The notes: a model not told the origin generated them from the letters alone. A stretch of DNA of 64,000 nucleotides from Streptomyces altiplanensis (GCA_003719395.1 RHMC01000010.1:1-64000), one strand, 5' to 3'; counted from the stretch's first letter, positions 33,071 through 42,098 are shown. A program made the numbers and translations.

Positions 33071-33910
33071 CTACGGGTGGGCGAGTCGGTCCAGGGCGTC
33101 GGTGAGCGTGAGCTCGCTGTCGTCCTTGACCTCATGCCACTGGGCCAGCGTGGACGCGGCCGCGCGCAGCATCTCCGGTGGAAGGCCGGCGGCCGCGAGC
33201 GCGTCGGCGGCTTCCTCGAGCTCCGGGCCCCAGCGCCAGGCGCGGGCCGCGGTCTTGGCGACGTACTGCGGCTCGGACAGGTACGAGTCGGTGCGCTTCG
33301 AGGCGACCTTGATGAGCTCCTGGTCGACGCCGTGCTCGCGCGCCATCCCGATCGCGAGCGCCACCAGTACCCGGCTCGTCTTCTGGAAGCTGGCGTACGC
33401 CAGCTTCAGCGCGGACGCCTTCCCGATCTCCGTGCCCAGCACCGCCGTCTGGACGGCGGTGCCCGCGAACAGCGCCTCGGTGCGCTCGGTCGCGGCGGCA
33501 GGCCCGGACAGGTACAAGGTCGGCGACTTGCCGCGCACCGGCGGGGAGCCGACGACGCCTCCGTCCACGACGGTCGCGGTCGGTTTGAGCAACCCGGCGA
33601 TCCGCTTCACGCGTTCAGGATTGACGGCGTTCGCCTCCACGTACACCCCGGTGAAGCGGTGCGTGGCGACGTCGCGGGCCAGGTCCTCGGCTGCGGCCGG
33701 CGGGCAGAGGCTGATGACGATGTCGCTGCGGTCCAGCAGGTCGGACAGCGTGGCCACGGGCGTCAGGCCGAACCGGGCGGCGCGCTCTTTCGACGGGGCG
33801 CTGCGCCCGGTCTCGCACCACAAAACCTCCATTGCGTTGGGCGCGGCGCAGGCGGCGACGGCGGCACCCATGCTGCCCGGATGGAGGATGCCGACAGTCG
33901 GCTGGTCCAC
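33071..33910 (-). CDS. NAD(P)-dependent dehydrogenase (6PGDH/HIBADH-like, DUF1932 tail)
   Basis: GTG 33910; 279 residues. Rossmann start VGILHPGSMGAAVAACA, RSDIVISLCPPAAAEDLARD and GVYVEANAVNPERVKRIAGL, VDGGVVGSPPV, then a helical C-terminus with KLAYASFQKTSRVLVALAIG, whose lysine sits where 6PGDH enzymes have the catalytic one. Most like DUF1932 beta-hydroxyacid dehydrogenases. Follows the HAD gene by 4 bp on the same strand. Confidence 0.85.
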   Translation of the reverse strand: MDQPTVGILHPGSMGAAVAACAAPNAMEVLWCETGRSAPSKERAARFGLTPVATLSDLLDRSDIVISLCPPAAAEDLARDVATHRFTGVYVEANAVNPERVKRIAGLLKPTATVVDGGVVGSPPVRGKSPTLYLSGPAAATERTEALFAGTAVQTAVLGTEIGKASALKLAYASFQKTSRVLVALAIGMAREHGVDQELIKVASKRTDSYLSEPQYVAKTAARAWRWGPELEEAADALAAAGLPPEMLRAAASTLAQWHEVKDDSELTLTDALDRLAHP

Positions 33911-33914
33911 GGTG

Positions 33915-34562
33915 CTACTCCCAGGTCTCGTTGAGCAGGATGGCGATGGCGTCGGTGACGTCGTCGACGACGTGGTTCGCGGCGGGAAGTCCGTTGGGCC
34001 AAGGGCGGCCGCGCAGCCAGATGGTGCGCAGACCGGCCTGGTGGCCACCGCCAATGTCTCCGGCCGGGTTGTCGCCGACCATCCAGCCGCCCTCAAGGCT
34101 GACGCCGCACCGCGCGGCCCCAAGTTCGAAGAGGCGCCGGTCCGGCTTTCGGATCTCCAGGTCGCCGGAGGCGGCGACTCCGTGCACCAGGTCGGCGAGG
34201 CCAGTCCCGGCGAGCTTGGCGCGCTGGATGTCACCGGCCCCGTTGGTGACGACGCCGATCGTCCACGCGGCCGCGCGCAGACGAGCCAGGCCCTCGAGGA
34301 CCTCGGGGCGACAGGTGACGGCGGCAGCCATGAGGTGGACGTACTCCTGCCACAGGTCCCCGGCCGACACTTCCAGGCCGAAGACTTCCCGCAGTCGGGC
34401 GAAATCGCCGGCGGTTGCGCGGTCGGCCAGCGCGGCGCGCAGCCACTGTTCGGCGTCTGGGGAGAGCGCGCGGGAGCGGCACAGGCACGTCAACGCGTCG
34501 CTGAGCGCCGACTGTCTGTCGGCCAGCGTGCCATCCAGATCGAAGAACACGAGGCGGGCCAC
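33915..34562 (-). CDS. HAD-superfamily phosphatase
   Basis: GTG 34562 (VARLVFFDLDGTLADRQSAL); 215 residues. All HAD motifs are seen: DLDGT, VVTNGA, the lysine in IRKPDRRLFELG, and MVGDNPAGDIGGG. A capped phosphatase of the PGP/YjjG type with a helical cap. Substrate unknown. With the two kinases and dehydrogenase it forms a small metabolic-looking cassette. Confidence 0.85.
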   Translation of the reverse strand: MARLVFFDLDGTLADRQSALSDALTCLCRSRALSPDAEQWLRAALADRATAGDFARLREVFGLEVSAGDLWQEYVHLMAAAVTCRPEVLEGLARLRAAAWTIGVVTNGAGDIQRAKLAGTGLADLVHGVAASGDLEIRKPDRRLFELGAARCGVSLEGGWMVGDNPAGDIGGGHQAGLRTIWLRGRPWPNGLPAANHVVDDVTDAIAILLNETWE

Positions 34563-34676
34563 GGGACCGGACCCTACCGGGCACCCAGCGAAACCCAGTT
34601 CGCGGCGGCCGCTTCGCACAAGCGGAGATCAGATCTTGTATCTTTCGTAGTTACAACGATCATGAAAGGCGTGGCT

Positions 34677-34982
34677 ATGTCCGACTCGGACCGCTCGCAG
34701 CGGGTCGACGCTCTGCTGAACGGCCTGCCCGAGGCTCTGCCGTCTCCGCAGGTGTGCGCGAAGCTGCGCCTCGCGGCTGGCCTCACTCAGCAGGACGTCG
34801 CGGACGCCGTGGGCGTGAAGAGGGTCGCGGTCACGCGCTGGGAGTTGGGCCAGACCAGTCCTCGACGCCCGCACCGCGAGAACTACTTGCGTCTCCTCAA
34901 GGGCCTCGCGGAACGCTTTCCCGAGGCCGCGAAAGCGGATGAGGGCATGCCGACGCCGGCCTCCGAAGGGGGGTCGGGATGA
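34677..34982 (+). CDS. XRE-family DNA-binding protein
   Basis: ATG 34677 (MSDSDRSQRVDALLNGLPEA) with AAAGG upstream; 101 residues. The HTH is clear: AKLRLAAGLTQQDVADAVGV followed by KRVAVTRWELGQTSPRR, then a short helical tail. The GTATCTTTCGTAGTTAC area upstream is locally AT-rich and could be its promoter or operator. Likely a regulator of the divergent HAD/dehydrogenase pair or of replication to its right. Confidence 0.8.
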   Translation: MSDSDRSQRVDALLNGLPEALPSPQVCAKLRLAAGLTQQDVADAVGVKRVAVTRWELGQTSPRRPHRENYLRLLKGLAERFPEAAKADEGMPTPASEGGSG

Positions 34983-34995
34983 CCTAGTGGCCATC

Positions 34996-35045
34996 GGCCG
35001 CGCGCGCCAAGAGGCGGACTACCAATCCGCTGGCCTCGCGCGGCC
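34996..35045. repeat. Long stem-loop with tRNA-like apical loop
   Basis: Outer 9-bp stem GGCCGCGCG/CGCGCGGCC (34996-35004 with 35037-35045), inner GCCA/TGGC, and apical GCGGA-CTACCAA-TCCGC (35014-35030). It also follows the XRE gene closely and may serve as its terminator. Confidence 0.55.
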
Positions 35046-35050
35046 CGTCT

Positions 35051-35076
35051 ACCGACCGGCTTACCGCCGTGTCGGT
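35051..35076. repeat. Hairpin 2 of the origin-region array
   Basis: ACCGAC-CGGC-TTACC-GCCG-T-GTCGGT; loop TTACC. Confidence 0.55.
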
Positions 35077-35136
35077 CGCTCAGGTCCCAGTTCCCGCTGG
35101 TCCTGAGCCGCGACTCACTGAGCCGCTCTTTTCTCT

Positions 35137-35187
35137 ACCGGCCCCTTACCAGGGCCACCACCACCGGCCGCTTACCACGGCCACCAC
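35137..35187. repeat. Tandem 25-bp repeats forming covarying hairpins
   Basis: Unit A (35137-35161) and unit B (35163-35187) are identical except for two positions that pair with each other: the stems are GGCCC/GGGCC and GGCCG/CGGCC around the same loop CTTACCA (35140-35156 and 35166-35182). A compensatory C-G to G-C change implies selection on structure. Confidence 0.7.
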
Positions 35188-35220
35188 AGCCGCAGATCCG
35201 CACCACTGGTGTCACCGCGG

Positions 35221-35237
35221 GCCCCCACCACAGGGGC
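35221..35237. repeat. Hairpin 5 of the origin-region array
   Basis: GCCCC-CACCACA-GGGGC: 5-bp stem and 7-nt ACCA-containing loop, like the two units at 35137-35187. Confidence 0.5.
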
Positions 35238-35846
35238 TTCGCGATTCACCGGGATCAAGAGAAGAGGAGAAATCTCCCCCACCTGATCGGTGTCCGCCCG
35301 CTTCTCACGAAGAGGGCTCACCCCTTCACATCCACTCGCCGACCGTTCCGCTTTGCGGACTGTGTCAGCTTGCTTATGGAAGTTGGTGTCCCCGTCATAG
35401 TGCCCGAGATCCGTGTCTCTTGTCAGCTTGGCCTTGTCCGTTTCACCCAGGTTCAGGCGCGGCGGTCGTCCCGTGTGACGGGATCGACGTACGGTTCATC
35501 CCCCCTTTTCCGCTTCGTACAGAAAGAGGGTCTTCCGGTAGGAAGCTACAAGCGCGGTGCTTTCGGAACGGTCTCGCCGGGCCGAATCGCGGCGTCGGCC
35601 GTCCGGCTCGTGCACCCGCTCGCGGACGTCATCCGCAACTCCGTCGACGGGGACGTCCTCGGGGGCGGCTTCCCGTGTGGCGGGACGCGATCTGAAGTTG
35701 TTGCCCGCCGTGCGGGAGCGACGGGGGAAATCGGGGCTCGCCGGCCTCTGTCCACAGGACTCCCGGTGCAGGGTCGTCGCGTGGATCAGGAATCGAGCGT
35801 TTCGGCTGCTCAGGGGGGTGTCCGCTTTGGCGTGTACACCGGCCCC

Positions 35847-35909
35847 ATGCAGACGCAGAAGATCGCGGCCCGTGCGGGTTCCGCTCTCGCCGGGGTGGTG
35901 GGCCGATGA
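35847..35909 (+). CDS. 20-residue leader peptide coupled to rep
   Basis: ATG 35847 reads MQTQKIAARAGSALAGVVGR and ends at TGA 35907-35909, overlapping the rep start (ATGA). There is no obvious ribosome binding site; a TGTACACC 8-10 nt upstream could be a -10. A short coupled leader upstream of rep is a common way to control Rep level. The reading frame stays open upstream but without coding character. Confidence 0.55.
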   Translation: MQTQKIAARAGSALAGVVGR

Positions 35910-38114
35910 GCGCCGTGGCGGCACCGGCCGCACCCCCGCGCCCCCGTACGTTCGTCGGCGGGGCTGCGCGCCGTCGGCTGCGGTCGGTCCCGGCACAGGC
36001 CGGGCCGGTCGCGCAGCTGGAGGTGGGCAACCCGCTCCAGCTGACCGAGACGATGCGCACCCGGCTGCTCGCTGCGGTGCGCGCCCTGCTGTCGGATCCC
36101 AACCTGAAGGGTGCTGACGACCCGGTGCGCCTGGCGGCGGTGGTGCTGATGGCGAAGGCGAAGGTCGCGAAGGACTACCGCACCACGATCACGGCCAAGG
36201 AGCTCGGCCGGTGGGTGGGCCTCAAGCCGTCCCGGATCGCCCACCATGTGCTGCCGGAGCTGCGTGAGCGCGACGTGCTGGGCTCGAAGGAGAAGACCAG
36301 CGCTGCCGGGCGGGTGGAGGGCCTGAAGTGCTGGGTGGTCCCGATGTACCGGGCGCAGCACGGCGGGGACCGTCGGCACGCCTTGGCGCTGTCGCGGGTG
36401 GAGCTGGTCGTGCTCCTGGCGCTGATCGAGGCGCTGTTCGCGCCGGGCTGGAAGCACAAGGACGGCCGGGTGACCCCGGCCGGGATGCTCGCGGACCGTA
36501 CGGGGCGCGGGGCGGCGACCGACCGGCTCGGGCTGCTGCTGATGGTGCTGTCCTCGAATGCGAAGGGCTGGCTGCAGCTGTGCTCGGGCAGCGTGGACAC
36601 CGAGCGGGGCCGTCCGGCGGCGACGGTGGCGCGGCTGCTGGGCTGTTCGCCGGCGGGCGGGGCGAAGGTGCTCTCCCGGCTCCAGGAGCGGGACGTGCTG
36701 TCGGTGGACCGGCGGGAGACGGCGTCGGGGCTGAACGCGCGCAGCCAGGTCCGGCTGCTGTCGGTCGCCAAGGCGCATGGGATCGCTGTCCAGGAGGCCC
36801 GCGAGGCCGCCGATGCGGTGTTTTCAAACCTCGCCGTTACTGCATCCGGCGATCATGAGGCGACGGTTGAGGCTGTGACCCCTGTGGTTACTGGGGTTCA
36901 GGGCGCCGGGGAGGGCCTGGAGGCCGATTCGGCAGACCGCGCCGATGCTGCACACCTTCACGCCTCTCACGCTTCTGTGGTTCCTCCCGGTGGGTCTCTC
37001 TCGCTCTCTGGTGGTTTTTCCGGCGAAGGCCGTGGTGGGAACCACGGTCTGCCGGACCGCGCGTGCGTGCGCGAGGACGGCGGCCCGCTCCGCAGGGAAA
37101 AGCCGAAGAATTCCCCGTCGATCAGCAGCGAGAAGCCCGGCCTTGGGCCGGTGGCCGGTGGCCCGGTGCGGGTCGTGGACGGTGCGGGTCAGGGCAGGCA
37201 GCAGCGGGGGAGGGGGCCTCTGCCGCCGGAGGACCTGCGGGCCGTCCTGGCTCCGGTGGACCTGGTGTGGGCGCGGCTGGAGCGTCCGGCCGCCCGGCGC
37301 CTGGTGGAGGCCGCCGCCCGCAGCGAGCTGGGCAGGGTGGTCGGCTTCGCGGGTCGTACGGACGCGCCGCAGATCCTTGCCGACCGCCTCGCCCGGCGCC
37401 TGGCGGAACAGATGCGGCTGGCTGGGCCGATCAAGGACCCGGTGGGCTGGCTGATCGGCCGGGGCCTGCCGCAGCGCCAGCTATGCGCGGAGACCCGGTG
37501 CGACGAGGGCGCGCTGCTCGACTCCGGCCGGGACTGCCCGCGCTGCGAGGACCGGCAGCTCGACCGCCGCGACCAGCGCCGTGCGGTCGCGGCCGCCGTC
37601 GACGCCGCGATGCCTGGCGCCTCCGAGAGCGAGCGCCGCACGCCGTCGACCAGCAGCTGCACCAGGACGTGACGGCCGAAGCGTGGGCCAAGGCCCGCCG
37701 GTGGGAGCAAGTCCGCGAGCAGCAGGCCGCCGCTGCCAAGGCCCGCGCCGAAGCCGCTGCCCAGCGCGCGCGCCGAGGCCGCGGCCGCGCAGCCGGCCGA
37801 CATCGCCGTGGACGAGCCGGTGGCCCCGGTCGTGCTGCCCGCGCCGCGCCCGGCCGCCGTCGTGCCTGCTCCGCAGCCGGAGCCGGTCGACGTCGACGAC
37901 GACCAGGAGCTGGTCCTCGAGGAGCTCACCCGCGAGCAGGTCCTGGACTGGCGCAACCGCGCCGCCGCCGACCACCAGCTGGTGTTCGACCACATCGACC
38001 GGTATCGAGCTGTCGGCGCAGCGCCTGTTCACCCGGGCGTTCGTCGACCAGGTGCAGCGCCTGGCCGGCCTGGGGCACCTGGACCTCGGCTACACCACCT
38101 GGGGGCAGGCGTGA
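35906..38114 (+). CDS. Winged-helix replication-initiator-like protein, three frameshifts
   Basis: ATG 35906 overlaps the leader stop. The N-terminal ~330 residues have two winged-helix modules (ITAKELGRWVGLKPSRIAHH, LLGCSPAGGAKVLSRLQERD) typical of plasmid initiators; a serine/glycine linker follows, then helices (DLVWARLERPAARRLVEAAA) and a zinc knuckle ETRCDEGALL...CPRCEDRQ. After shifts near 37630, 37765 and 38005 the frame continues HAVDQQLHQDVTAEAWAKAR, TREQVLDWRNRAAADHQLVF and FTRAFVDQVQRLAGLGHLDL, ending at 38114. A partial copy of this C-terminus lies at 48822-49231. Rep function is inferred from context and fold. Confidence 0.7.
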
Positions 38115-38925
38115 GCGGCGGCGAGACGTCCGGCGTCGACCTGGCCCGGGTCGCGCTGCGGCCGCGATGGAGGCGGCCCGCAAGAACGGCGGCGGCCAGA
38201 AGGCGAAGCGGAAGCCGCGGGCCGTCACGACGGTGCGGCGCGACGGGCGCGAGCCGATGGGCCTGGGCGCGGCGATCGGCGCGCTGGTCACCGAGCGGGC
38301 CTGGGAGCTCCCGGCCGCCGGCGCGACGCTGCGGGAGCGGTGGGCGGCCATCGCCCCCGAGCTCGCCGGGCACGTCGCCGCCGTGTCGTACGACGCGGAC
38401 TCCGGCCGGCTCACCGTGTGCCCGGATTCGACGGCCTGGGCGACGAAGGCCCGCATGGAGCAGACCCGCGTCATCGCGACCGCCAACAAGGCGGCGGGCC
38501 GCACCGTCGTGCGCGCCCTGCGGATCCTGCCGCCCGGCTCCGCACCCGCGTCCGACCCAGCCGACATCGCCCCGGCGGTCCCGGCAGCCGTCGCCACGGG
38601 CCCGTTGAGGACATGGGAGACGGCGTCCGAGGGCTACCGTCGCGCCCTCGCCGCGCACCAAGAGGCCGCGCCGCCGCGCCGGGTAGACCCGGGCATCGCG
38701 GAGGCGGTGGAGCGACAGACGAAGGCGATGCGCGAACTCAGCCGCCGCGCATTCCCTGAACCCGCCGTTGTCCCAGGCGATGGGCCAGCCCCGCTCGATG
38801 CCGCCCGTGTCGAGCGGCGCTGCCAGGCCGATGCCGTCCACGCGGCCGCGGTGCTGCGAGCTCGGCAGGAGCGGGCCTGGACGCTGCCCCGGCAGAGCGC
38901 GCTCTCGCTGGGCAGGACGGCGTAG
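38111..38925 (+). CDS. DciA/DUF721-like replicative-helicase loader, frameshifted
   Basis: GTG 38111 overlaps the Rep stop (GTGA). The N-terminal VSGGETSGVDLARVALR is followed by a shift at about 38160, where one G is missing compared with the copy at 49278. Then come ARKNGGGQKAKRKPRAVTTV and the DUF721 core ALVTERAWELPAAGATLRER, WAAIAPELAGHVAAV, GRLTVCPDSTAWATKARMEQ and NKAAGRTVVRALRIL. DUF721 is the DciA family that loads DnaB in most bacteria. A ~120-residue helical extension ends at 38925. Operon with rep suggests plasmid-specific helicase recruitment. Confidence 0.72.
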
Positions 38926-39102
38926 GTCGTGCCCCCGGCTGGAGCATCACCGCGGCCCGGACGCGGTCGTTGAACCGGGGTCACATCCGGTTGTCGAAGG
39001 GATTCGTGGTGGCGAGCAAGACGTCGCAGAGATGTGCACCTGTGTGGAGAGGGCGGATGACCTATTTCACCCCGACTTAGCCCGGACCCCAGGCACCGCA
39101 GC

Positions 39103-39549
39103 TCATTCGCAGGCGGGCGTGCCGATGGGATCGGAGGCGAAGCTCCTTAAGCTCGGGCTGGGCCAGTCTTGTGCCCTGGCCAGATAGTCGAGGGACGCGG
39201 CCAGACGGGTGCGTCCCTCTTCACCGTCTATGCCGATCCAGGCCGCGGCATCAAGGTTGGCTGCGGCGTAGCCCAAGAGCTGGCGCTGGTATCCGTGGCT
39301 GCGCTGTTCGGCTTGGCGTAGGGCCGCGATCAATGCAGGGGTAGTGGGGCACGGAGGCAGGTCTGGTGTGGTCTGCCGGGCAAGACAGGCGATATCCACG
39401 AGGGTGACGGTGACGTAACCAACTGTTGTGGTAAGGCCGTTGCCGGTGCCAGTAGGCTCTGCGGTGGTGGCTTTGGGAAGTTGTTGTGGCGCGGTTGGCT
39501 CGCTGTGTGGCCAGGGCAAGACGCTGTCCCCCATGATGGGCCGCCCCAT
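39103..39549 (-). CDS. Hypothetical protein, about 148 residues
   Basis: The likely start is ATG 39549 (MGRPIMGDSV) or 39534. The C-terminal ~90 residues look coding: TLVDIACLARQTTPDLPPCP, ALIAALRQAEQRSHGYQRQL and GYAAANLDAAAWIGIDGEEG, an all-helical domain. The N-terminus is polar and uncertain. Unrecognised. Confidence 0.55.
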   Translation of the reverse strand: MGRPIMGDSVLPWPHSEPTAPQQLPKATTAEPTGTGNGLTTTVGYVTVTLVDIACLARQTTPDLPPCPTTPALIAALRQAEQRSHGYQRQLLGYAAANLDAAAWIGIDGEEGRTRLAASLDYLARAQDWPSPSLRSFASDPIGTPACE

Positions 39550-39759
39550 ATGAGTCCCACCGTCAGACGTTGACGGCACGCCGTGTCGTACCGGACCGCC
39601 CACGAGCATTCCGGGGCCGGGTGATGGCACGACAAAGCGGGCCTCCGCTGTGGCGTGTATGCAGCGGCAGACGTGTGATATCCGTTATGGGGCGGCTTGG
39701 GAAGAGTGTCCAGCAGCAGCGTGCAAGCGGCTGCTGGACATGTGCGGATTGGTAACCCT

Positions 39760-40314
39760 TCAGGCCCCTCGCGGCGTCCAGGTGTACGGGAGCAAGGGAT
39801 TGCCGTCCCTCATCCAGTAACAGAACTCCTGGGCGTCGCGGAGCACACCCGTACCGGTGGCCCGCCGGCCCTCGACCTCGAAGCTGTCGACTTCGAGCAG
39901 CACGTGGGCGCCGACCTGGGGTGAGTGCCCCAGATCCAGGACAACGCGACCGTTGCAGTCCCCGATGAGGACCCATGCTTTCGACCAGGTGAAAGCGACC
40001 CGGGAGCCTTGGCGGAACAGCCACAGGTCGCCGGCGAAGTGCTGGTTGATGACGCAGAAGACCCACATGATCCCGGTGGCATGGGCGAGCTCTTTGCCGT
40101 GGGTGTTCGGGAGGGTCTCCTTCGCCTGCTGGAACTCCATTTTCGTTCCGTCGTCAGCCCAGACATCGAGCCGGCGGCGGCCTCCGTGCATTCTGATCTC
40201 AGACCGCCAGGCCCCCACCACCCGCTGGTAGCACAGGGTCCACAACTTGCGCTCCTCGGCGGTGGACAGCGGGGTGGGCATGAGTTGAAAGTGCTTGCGC
40301 GTGAGGGTGCTCAT
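39760..40314 (-). CDS. CoiA-like nuclease-fold protein
   Basis: ATG 40314 overlaps the upstream stop (ATGA). 184 residues. The N-terminus is helical (STAEERKLWTLCYQRVVGAW); then RLDVWADDGTKMEFQQAKET has the D...E-F-Q layout of the CoiA/Restriction_endonuclease-like PD-(D/E)xK fold, followed by a beta region (WLFRQGSRVAFTWSKAWVLI, VGAHVLLEVDSFEVEG). CoiA acts in competence; relatives occur in mobile elements. Activity is inferred from a short motif. Confidence 0.6.
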   Translation of the reverse strand: MSTLTRKHFQLMPTPLSTAEERKLWTLCYQRVVGAWRSEIRMHGGRRRLDVWADDGTKMEFQQAKETLPNTHGKELAHATGIMWVFCVINQHFAGDLWLFRQGSRVAFTWSKAWVLIGDCNGRVVLDLGHSPQVGAHVLLEVDSFEVEGRRATGTGVLRDAQEFCYWMRDGNPLLPYTWTPRGA

Positions 40315-41111
40315 GCTGCGACCCTGGGGTCGAAGGCGGCGATGAACTCCCTGAGCTTCTTATAGTTCAGTCCGTGATCCAGCAGGCTGATCTTCTCGGC
40401 GCGGACGATTTCCTCCACGCCGCTCTTGCCATCCAGGTACCTGGGGCGGGCTGCGGCCACGAGGTTCAAAACGTCGTAGTAGTTCCGGAGCTGAATGTTC
40501 TGGCGATCGATGCCCTTGGCCTTCTCTCGTGCTTCCTTAGCGTTACGTGCCGCTTCGGCCAGCACTTCGTCGTCGGCCGCTTCCTTGAGGACTTCCGCCT
40601 GCCTGGCATTGCGGTTCATCGTCTCGAAGCAGTGGCTGAGGGCCGCATTGAGCTGTACAGCGACGTGGTCGACGGGCGGAGCTTGGTCGGTGCCAGGCGC
40701 CTCTGGCGGAACGATGACGGTGCGGAGTTCTCCGGTGTCCGGGTCGACCATCTCCACACGCTGACCAGGGATGAGCTTTTCCGGCAGTGGCGTGGGTGCA
40801 TTGACGTGATGCGGGGGCAGCTTCGGGCCACGCTGGTGCTTGGCATGCGCGGAGTACGCGGCCTTGAAGGCCCGGTAGCTGGCCGCCCAGTGCCGTGCCT
40901 GCTCATTGCGCGCATAGGCGGGGTTCTCATGGGTGGGCTTTGGCATTTTGCGAAGCATGTGGTCCACCACCCCCTGAGGGTTGTTGGGATACGCGGCGGT
41001 GGCGGCCGACATATCAATGAAAAGCGCCAGTGCTGCCTCCTGGTCTTCTCGTTCGTAGTCGGATGGGCCGACGTACTCGGTGCCCTTGTGCTTGATCACA
41101 TGAAAGCTCAT
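40311..41111 (-). CDS. Hypothetical coiled-coil protein, 266 residues
   Basis: ATG 41111 (MSFHVIKHKGTEYVGPSDYE) overlaps the previous stop by ATGA. The centre has a proline loop (KLIPGQRVEMVDPDTGELRT), then a long charged helix (RNARQAEVLKEAADDEVLAE, AARNAKEAREKAKGIDRQNI) likely to be a coiled coil, and a C-terminal helix. Second gene of a coupled three-gene operon with an HTH-like protein and a CoiA-like nuclease. Function unknown. Confidence 0.7.
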   Translation of the reverse strand: MSFHVIKHKGTEYVGPSDYEREDQEAALALFIDMSAATAAYPNNPQGVVDHMLRKMPKPTHENPAYARNEQARHWAASYRAFKAAYSAHAKHQRGPKLPPHHVNAPTPLPEKLIPGQRVEMVDPDTGELRTVIVPPEAPGTDQAPPVDHVAVQLNAALSHCFETMNRNARQAEVLKEAADDEVLAEAARNAKEAREKAKGIDRQNIQLRNYYDVLNLVAAARPRYLDGKSGVEEIVRAEKISLLDHGLNYKKLREFIAAFDPRVAA

Positions 41112-42091
41112 GCCACTACCTCCGTTTTATTGTTTTCTGCTGTCCGCGCGGCTGCGAGCAACAGTTCGTGCCATTGCGACACTGATCCGCACAGCCGGTT
41201 CAGGGCGGCGAACTGCTCCGGGGGCAGCGCCTCCACGATCTGTGACGGGTCGAGATCTAGCGGTGCTTCCAGCGCCTTCATGGCGCGCACGACAGCCCGC
41301 AGGATCACTTCGAGAGGGGAGGGCTCCGGGTCCTTTCCGAAAACCTCCACCTCCCGGGCTTTGGCATCCGTCCTCGCCTTGCGCAACGAGAACGATGCAG
41401 TCTCCAGGGCCTCCAGGCCGCCCTCTTCGGCCAGGGTGCTGAAGAACTGGGCGGGCCCCTCGGGGTCTTCAGCGACGGCGCGCAGTACGGATTCGACAAC
41501 CGCCGGGTCGGCTCGTACCGCTTCGATGACCGTGGCTCTCACCTGGGTGTCCTCCGCGATCTGCGCCAGGACGCGGCCAGCTTCAAAGCGGCCATCACTG
41601 GCAGGTTGCGGGTTGACCCCCAGGTGATGCAGGTAGTCGCGGCGGGTGATGTGCCGTTTCCCGTTGTCAGTGGCTCCGCGTAGCGCGGCCAGGAGGGTGG
41701 TGAAGCGGACCTCACCGTCGGTCGCTGTTCCGTGGGTATGAAGGGCGACCTCCCGCAGCAGCGAGTACGAAGCGATGACGCCGCTCTTCTCGATCGCTTC
41801 CCGTCGCTGCGGGTGATACCACGCAGCGACGCGCCGGTACTGATCAACGGTGTCGACGCTCAGGCGGCGCCGCCTTCCCCACTCCGCCAGCCGCTCCCGG
41901 ACATTAGGCGGCGTGCCACCTTCGCTTATCGGTACATCTGCCAAGATGAGATCACCCTTGGCTAGGCGAGCGGCGCACACTGCGGCGACCCCTGCTGCCT
42001 CAGCTCGGTCCAACCGGTCCCACGGGTCAACACTGTTATTTGGCACGGCAGCATTCTGGGGTTGTGCGCCTGCGCCGTTTCCAAGGTTCAT
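41108..42091 (-). CDS. HTH-type protein heading a coupled three-gene operon
   Basis: The likely start is ATG 42091 (MNLGNGAGAQPQNAAV), set by a -10 box 7 nt upstream; GTG 42121 is possible. About 327 residues. Residues ~55-145 resemble a DNA-binding domain (RERLAEWGRRRRLSVDTVDQ, YRRVAAWYHPQRREAIEKSG), followed by RDYLHHLGVNPQP and a long helical C-terminal half. Unrecognised family; possibly a regulator or adaptor of the two downstream genes. Confidence 0.68.
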   Translation of the reverse strand: MNLGNGAGAQPQNAAVPNNSVDPWDRLDRAEAAGVAAVCAARLAKGDLILADVPISEGGTPPNVRERLAEWGRRRRLSVDTVDQYRRVAAWYHPQRREAIEKSGVIASYSLLREVALHTHGTATDGEVRFTTLLAALRGATDNGKRHITRRDYLHHLGVNPQPASDGRFEAGRVLAQIAEDTQVRATVIEAVRADPAVVESVLRAVAEDPEGPAQFFSTLAEEGGLEALETASFSLRKARTDAKAREVEVFGKDPEPSPLEVILRAVVRAMKALEAPLDLDPSQIVEALPPEQFAALNRLCGSVSQWHELLLAAARTAENNKTEVVA

Positions 42092-42098
42092 GTCGCCG

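Larger units (their letters stand above)
34983..35846. other. Gene-free structured region, candidate replication origin
   Basis: About 860 bp without a convincing gene on either strand, directly upstream of the Rep operon. It holds the hairpins listed separately, a 10-bp direct repeat TGTCAGCTTG (35363-35372 and 35421-35430), a GGAGAAATCTCC hairpin near 35266 and patches of lower GC. Position and structure fit an origin or copy-control region. The inference rests on layout only. Confidence 0.5.

Noticed and set aside
35014-35030. Anticodon-like arm GCGGA-CTACCAA-TCCGC suggesting a tRNA
   Set aside because: No T-arm (GTTCRA-type), no acceptor stem and no CCA context; the hairpin belongs to the array upstream of rep.
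35370-35846. Frame running into the rep leader peptide as a larger protein
   Set aside because: Serine, arginine and glycine filler without coding bias; only the last 20 codons have a sensible start and coupling.
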